A stretch of DNA of 56,057 nucleotides, from positions 1 to 56,057 of the forward strand of contig JAUCGA010000030.1 of assembly GCA_030377865.1 (NCBI GenBank), in the 5' to 3' direction. This stretch comes from Anaerolineales bacterium HSG25 (GTDB lineage Bacteria > Chloroflexota > Anaerolineae > 4572-78 > J111). The notes under the pieces were generated by a model. That model saw only the letters and a list, made by a program, of their open reading frames with translations, searched no databases and had not been told where the DNA came from. The translations under genes were made by a program, and so were the position numbers. Positions 52,530 through 56,057 of this stretch are shown piece by piece. Position 1 is the stretch's first letter, and every line of letters begins with the position of its first letter.

Positions 52530-53444
52530 ATGAAACGTAGAATCAGTGATTTTCTACAGTTTTTGAAGCTCGAAAAAGGTTACTCTGATAATACGGTTGT
52601 TGCATATCAAAATGATCTCTTCCAATTTTTGGAGCATATAACCAGCAAAAAGGATGATACAGGGATAAAAAGTTGGAGTGAGGTCGATAAAACCTTATTA
52701 ACTAACTATATCTCTTATCTAAAAACCAACAAAGCTTACAGTTATAGCTCCTCAACGATTGCTCGGAAAGTGGCCGCGGTAAAATCGTTCTTCCATTTTT
52801 TAGTGGCCGAAAAAGAGATTGACCATGACCCGACCAAAGAGCTAGATTCTCCTAAGGTTGAAAAACGGTCTCCCAAATCCCTAACCCCGCTTGAAGTTGA
52901 CCGCCTCCTCCGAGCGCCCATCAACGATGCTAACACCCCCAAATCCCAGCGAGACTTAGCCTTGCTAGAGATGCTCTACGGCTCTGGGATGCGAGTGACC
53001 GAGTTGGTTTCACTCGATACCACCGACCTAAATCTAGGCCGAGATAACGGTCAGGTTAGAGTACAAGGCAAAAAGAAAAACGCTTTAAGTCGAGATATTC
53101 CTCTTAATGGCCCAGTATTAGAAGCGCTACGTTATTATGTCGAACATGGCCGTCAACAGTTGGTACAAAGCTCTGTTGAGATGGCGCTCTTCGTTAATAA
53201 TCGAGGTCGTCGCCTGACCCGTCAAGGATTGTGGCTGATTATTAAGCAATATGTGAAAGCTGTGGGGATTTCGACTCATGTAACGCCTCACACGTTACGC
53301 CATTCATTTGCCGCTCATAAACTCAGTCAAGGTAAATCGCTACAGGATATTCAACAATTATTGGGGCATGCGAATATCTCAACCACTCAAATGTATACCC
53401 AAAACGAAACTGACAAAGAAGTAGTTTTCGATTCTAAGTTGTAA
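52530..53444 (+). CDS. XerC/XerD-type tyrosine recombinase
   Basis: The 304-residue protein has a core-binding N-terminal domain (MKRRISDFLQFLKLEKGYSD, NTVVAYQNDLFQFL) and a catalytic domain with R155 (GSGMRVTEL), K181, H254-x-x-R257 (HTLRHSF), H280 (LLGHANIS) and Y289 (TTQMYTQN). All six catalytic residues are in place. Such enzymes resolve chromosome dimers at dif, or act in mobile elements; size and context suggest the housekeeping kind. The ATG at 52530 has GAGGAAC upstream. Alternatives are ATG 52506 and TTG 52482. Confidence 0.9.
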   Translation: MKRRISDFLQFLKLEKGYSDNTVVAYQNDLFQFLEHITSKKDDTGIKSWSEVDKTLLTNYISYLKTNKAYSYSSSTIARKVAAVKSFFHFLVAEKEIDHDPTKELDSPKVEKRSPKSLTPLEVDRLLRAPINDANTPKSQRDLALLEMLYGSGMRVTELVSLDTTDLNLGRDNGQVRVQGKKKNALSRDIPLNGPVLEALRYYVEHGRQQLVQSSVEMALFVNNRGRRLTRQGLWLIIKQYVKAVGISTHVTPHTLRHSFAAHKLSQGKSLQDIQQLLGHANISTTQMYTQNETDKEVVFDSKL

Positions 53445-53490
53445 CGTTTATCCAAATACTATAGATGTTCAGATAAATATTTTCAGCTAT

Positions 53491-53526
53491 CACCTTCCCG
53501 CAAGTTTAGAACTTGCGGGAAGGTTG
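53491..53526. repeat. Perfect hairpin after the recombinase gene
   Basis: ACCTTCCCGCAAGTT / AACTTGCGGGAAGGT has a 15-base stem and a loop of a few bases. It lacks a T-run and might act as an RNA-stabilising or site-specific structure. Confidence 0.6.
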
Positions 53527-53671
53527 GCCTTGAATTGAAAACCATTATCTGAAAGACTGTACACATCCGCTACATCAAGCGGACACATGATTTTTTAACA
53601 AATTAGTTCTGAAAATTACTAAGATGGAGCGTCAACTAAGATAACTGTGTACCTATAGAAACGTCACTTTG

Positions 53672-53705
53672 TGCAGAGCAGATTACCTCGCTCTGCATTT
53701 TTTTA
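53672..53705 (+). terminator. Terminator downstream of the recombinase gene
   Basis: TGCAGAGC/GCTCTGCA with a ten-base loop, then a run of seven T. It lies more than 200 bases after the recombinase stop, so an unseen short transcript could lie between. Confidence 0.78.
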
Positions 53706-53717
53706 TTTCCATAATTC

Positions 53718-53859
53718 GTTAGTATCATTAGTTTTTCGCCACCTCAACTAGGCCACTGATTGAAATCAGTGGCTTAAACGGAAAACTTGCTTAAGCAGGT
53801 TTCTCGTATCAGCCTGTGAATTCATTCACAGGGCATGGCGAAAATATCGAGACACTAAC
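53718..53859 (-). mobile_element. Family H element (142 bp) carrying the CTGCTTAAG core
   Basis: GTTAGTATC...TTTTCGCCA and TGGCGAAAATATCGAGACACTAAC are the ends, bordered by ATAATTC and ATAATTT (one mismatch in seven). The core has CCACTGATTGAAATCAGTGG and CTTGCTTAAGCAGG, the same as inside the family E element at 1232-1536, where it has been split by family B. Confidence 0.68.
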
Positions 53860-53896
53860 ATAATTTACCCTTTAAACCCACAAGGAGTTTTAGACA

Positions 53897-54751
53897 ATGA
53901 GTGTCACAACCAAACCATTTTTTAGCTATGAAAAGATTACGGCCACCGCTGATTATATCCGCCAGCAGACCAGTCATCAGCCCAAAATCGGCCTAATTCT
54001 AGGGTCAGGTCTCAGCCCTCTCGCTGAGGAGATTGAACCAGCCGACTATGTACCCTACGATGATATTCCAAATTTTCCGGTGTCGGGCGTGGTCGGCCAT
54101 GCCGGGCGCTTGGTGATTGGAGAGTTGGCTGGTAAAACAGTGCTAGTTATGCAAGGACGGAGCCATTTTTATGAAGGCTACTCCATGCAACACATCACCC
54201 TGCCAGTACGAGCCATGAAACTATTAGGTATCGAAACCCTTGTCGTCACTAATGCCGCGGGCGGGATTAACAGCAACTTTACCGCAGGCGACTTGATGCT
54301 CATCAATGACCATATCAACATGGTTGGCTTTGGCGGAAGCAATCCCCTGTCGGGGCCAAATCTGGCTGAGTTTGGGCCACGCTTTCCGAGCATGACCCGA
54401 GCCTATGACCGCGACTTAAAAGCCCTAGCCCGACGTGTTGCCACAGAACAGGACATCACCATTCAAGAAGGAGTTTATATGAGTTTAGGTGGTCCGACCT
54501 TTGAGACCCCCGCCGAGATTCGTTTCTTTGAGACGATTGGTGTAGATGCGGTGGGCATGTCCACCGTGCCGGAGGTAATCGTCGCCAACCACGCGGGCAT
54601 GCGGGTGTTGGGGATTAGTAGCATCACCAATGTTGCCATTCGCAACCCTGATTCTGATGAAGAAACAACCCATCAAGAAGTGTTGGATACAGGTAAAATT
54701 ATCGTCCCCAAACTGATAAAACTGTTAAAAGGAATTTTGACTGAAATTTAA
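53897..54751 (+). CDS. Purine nucleoside phosphorylase
   Basis: The enzyme splits inosine and guanosine with phosphate to the base and ribose 1-phosphate. The 284-residue protein is of the trimeric PNP class. The phosphate site is in LGSGLSPLAEE, followed by GVVGHAGRLV, QGRSHFYEGY, VTNAAGGIN, and GPTFETPAEIRFF, with the conserved Glu and N243 in SSITNVA. AAGGAG is at 53881-53886 before the ATG. It stands as a single gene. A family A element lies after the stop. Confidence 0.94.
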   Translation: MSVTTKPFFSYEKITATADYIRQQTSHQPKIGLILGSGLSPLAEEIEPADYVPYDDIPNFPVSGVVGHAGRLVIGELAGKTVLVMQGRSHFYEGYSMQHITLPVRAMKLLGIETLVVTNAAGGINSNFTAGDLMLINDHINMVGFGGSNPLSGPNLAEFGPRFPSMTRAYDRDLKALARRVATEQDITIQEGVYMSLGGPTFETPAEIRFFETIGVDAVGMSTVPEVIVANHAGMRVLGISSITNVAIRNPDSDEETTHQEVLDTGKIIVPKLIKLLKGILTEI

Positions 54752-54756
54752 CTGGG

Positions 54757-54846
54757 GTAAAAGTTCAGTAAAGTAGCCTAGAAACCCGATTTCTCAAAGA
54801 AATCGGGTTTCTGATACTCTTTCTGGCGAGTTCACTGAATATTTAC
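54757..54846 (-). mobile_element. Family A element, copy 7 (90 bp)
   Basis: Both family A ends are present in reverse orientation with the inner AGAAACCCGATTTCT hairpin. It begins five bases after the phosphorylase stop. The flanks show no clear duplication, so the copy is older or the flank has changed. Confidence 0.8.
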
Positions 54847-54936
54847 TGCCTGCCAAGATAAAAGAGGAGTGCGAGGCTTGCCTTGTCAAAAAGGCAAAGC
54901 AAGTTTTGCACTTCGTGTTATACAGGAAAAATCATC

Positions 54937-55896
54937 ATGCTCGTGATAACCCTTATCATAGTGACTAGCTTGATTGTCCTTTACCTAACTGGGCCGCGGT
55001 TATCCGTTGACCAAACCATCCGTCCGATTGAGTTGCCCGACGATTTAGACGAATATTTGGCTGAGCGCGAAGCAAACGTTAAGAATTTACGGCCTAATAC
55101 AGAAGCATGCATCGTTTGGGCCAATCCAGAACATAAACAGAAAACACCCTACGCCATTGTTTACCTGCATGGATTTTCGGCCAATCGGCAAGAGACCGCC
55201 CCCGTGACTGAACGTATCGCCGAGACAATCGGGGCAAATGTTTATTATCCCCGTTTAGCTGGACATGGGCAATTGGGGCGAGAGTTGGGACAAGCCACCA
55301 CCAACGATTGGCTCAACGATTCGTTAGAAGCAGTTAAAATTGGGCAACGGTTGGGTGAAAAGGTCATCTTGATTGGCACCTCAACCGGTGCGCCCTTGGC
55401 TTGCTGGTTAGCCAACCGCCCCGAAGCAACCAATCTGCATGCCTTACTGTTTATCTCGCCCAACTTTGCCATTAAAGACCCGCGTAGCGGTGTCACCTTT
55501 TGGCCGTGGGGCGAATCGATCATTCCCATATTGGTTGGCAAACTTCGTCATTGGAAGCCTAACAATCTGCTCCATGCTAAATATTGGACGAACGACTATC
55601 CACCAAGTGCCCTATTAGCCATGATGGGCGTGGTCAAGTTAATGCATGATCTTGATTTAGCTCAGATTAAAGTTCCCATGTTTATCGCCTATTGCCCTGA
55701 CGACCAAGTGGTCAGTGTTCCGGCCATGCACCATTATTTCCCTTTATTTGGGAGTGAGAACAAAGTAATGATTCCGGTTGAACAGGCCGAAGACCCCGAA
55801 AATCACGTCATTGCAGGCCAAGCCTTGTCACCCCGAAACAGCGAGGGCTTGGCTCAAACCATGCTCGGATTCTTGTATCGTAGGAATGAGGTCTAA
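54937..55896 (+). CDS. Membrane-anchored alpha/beta hydrolase
   Basis: The 319-residue protein has an N-terminal membrane helix (about 2-19) and an alpha/beta-hydrolase fold. The oxyanion region is YLHGFSANRQE and the nucleophile is S149 in IGTSTGAPLA. The acid lies in YCPDDQVVS and the His in ENHVIAGQ. The substrate may be an ester, lactone or lipid; it cannot be told further. The ATG at 54937 begins the anchor; an upstream in-frame start at 54883 would extend into an intergenic palindrome. The last residues (RNEV) and the stop are encoded by the start of a family E element. Confidence 0.88.
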   Translation: MLVITLIIVTSLIVLYLTGPRLSVDQTIRPIELPDDLDEYLAEREANVKNLRPNTEACIVWANPEHKQKTPYAIVYLHGFSANRQETAPVTERIAETIGANVYYPRLAGHGQLGRELGQATTNDWLNDSLEAVKIGQRLGEKVILIGTSTGAPLACWLANRPEATNLHALLFISPNFAIKDPRSGVTFWPWGESIIPILVGKLRHWKPNNLLHAKYWTNDYPPSALLAMMGVVKLMHDLDLAQIKVPMFIAYCPDDQVVSVPAMHHYFPLFGSENKVMIPVEQAEDPENHVIAGQALSPRNSEGLAQTMLGFLYRRNEV

Positions 55897-56057
55897 ATAA
55901 ATTGCACGCTCCAGAGTGGTTCAATCTTTTAGATTGAGTGCGACACGAAGTGTCGAGAGTGTTTGTTGCAGGAAAGTAACCTGATGTTCTGCCATCAGTA
56001 TCCTATCGGAGCATGCGTCACTGGCAACGGTGGGGTGTGAAGCCTTCGAGACAATGT
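55883..56057 (+). mobile_element. Family E element at the right window edge (truncated by window)
   Basis: GGAATGAGGTCTAAATAAATT and AGAGTGGTTCAATCTTTTAG are family E left-end and hairpin sequences. After that the sequence changes to CGACACGAAGTGTCG and beyond, so the core is altered or interrupted. The right end is outside the window. Nothing coding is seen in the last 160 bases. Confidence 0.6.

Noticed and set aside
52530..53444. The tyrosine recombinase as integrase of a genomic island
   Set aside because: Length and motifs fit housekeeping XerC/XerD, no tRNA attachment site or phage genes are near it, and it is far from both islands in the ccm cluster.
1..56057. tRNA, rRNA or riboswitch genes
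   Set aside because: No cloverleaf with a TTCGANNCC arm, no rRNA-like stretch and no known riboswitch core was noticed on either strand by eye. A covariance-model search would be decisive.

Overview
This 56 kb window is bacterial chromosome of moderate G+C content. It has the housekeeping genes rpoB, recA, pth, rny and rnd. It encodes many secreted or lipid-anchored proteins with tetratricopeptide repeats and Thr/Pro linkers, and an unusual cytochrome c maturation set. The Chloroflexota, in the Anaerolineae/Caldilineae direction, fit best, but this is an inference from gene style and not from a marker phylogeny.

Layout. (1) 1-23150: a cytochrome c maturation (Ccm, System I) cluster in the order ccmE, ccmF, ccmH, ccmG, a ccmI-like gene, a di-haem cytochrome, ccmA, ccmB, ccmC, ccmD, ccdA and a small glutaredoxin. 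It is interrupted twice. Between ccmF and ccmH lie an antitoxin/PIN-toxin pair coupled to two near-identical tandem AAA-ATPase/nuclease genes, followed by a large TPR lipoprotein. Between ccmB and ccmC lies an AT-rich island with a HindIII-like restriction endonuclease and two N6-adenine DNA methyltransferases. (2) 23294-33522: a Cys/Met-metabolism PLP enzyme, an EEP-family hydrolase, a response regulator with PAS-GGDEF-EAL domains convergent with a PAS histidine kinase, a membrane protein and two secreted subtilases. (3) 33640-43000: an FmdB zinc-ribbon gene behind a textbook promoter and metal- or persulfide-repressor-like operator, rpoB standing apart from rpoC, pth, a membrane-anchored Thr/Pro protein, a LysM protein with Asn/Trp repeats and a gluzincin peptidase. 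(4) 43142-55896: rnd, recA, rny, a 55-residue membrane protein, an aromatic amino-acid group (DAHP synthase, prephenate dehydrogenase, shikimate dehydrogenase), a Xer-type recombinase, purine nucleoside phosphorylase and an alpha/beta hydrolase.

The most striking content is between the genes. At least eight families of short palindromic elements (about 80-360 bp) with terminal inverted repeats fill the intergenic space. For several families the insertion footprint can be read directly. Family A is 91 bp with 8-bp target duplications, family B has 3-bp duplications, family C has 15-bp duplications, and family D has 3-bp duplications. They nest inside one another. Copies of one family keep the same ends but carry different palindromic cores, and the same core occurs inside different families. 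Many sit within a few bases of a stop codon, and several supply the stop codon itself. No transposase gene is present in the window, so these look like non-autonomous (MITE-like) elements.

Family letters A-H are labels used only in this annotation. No tRNA, rRNA or CRISPR array was seen.
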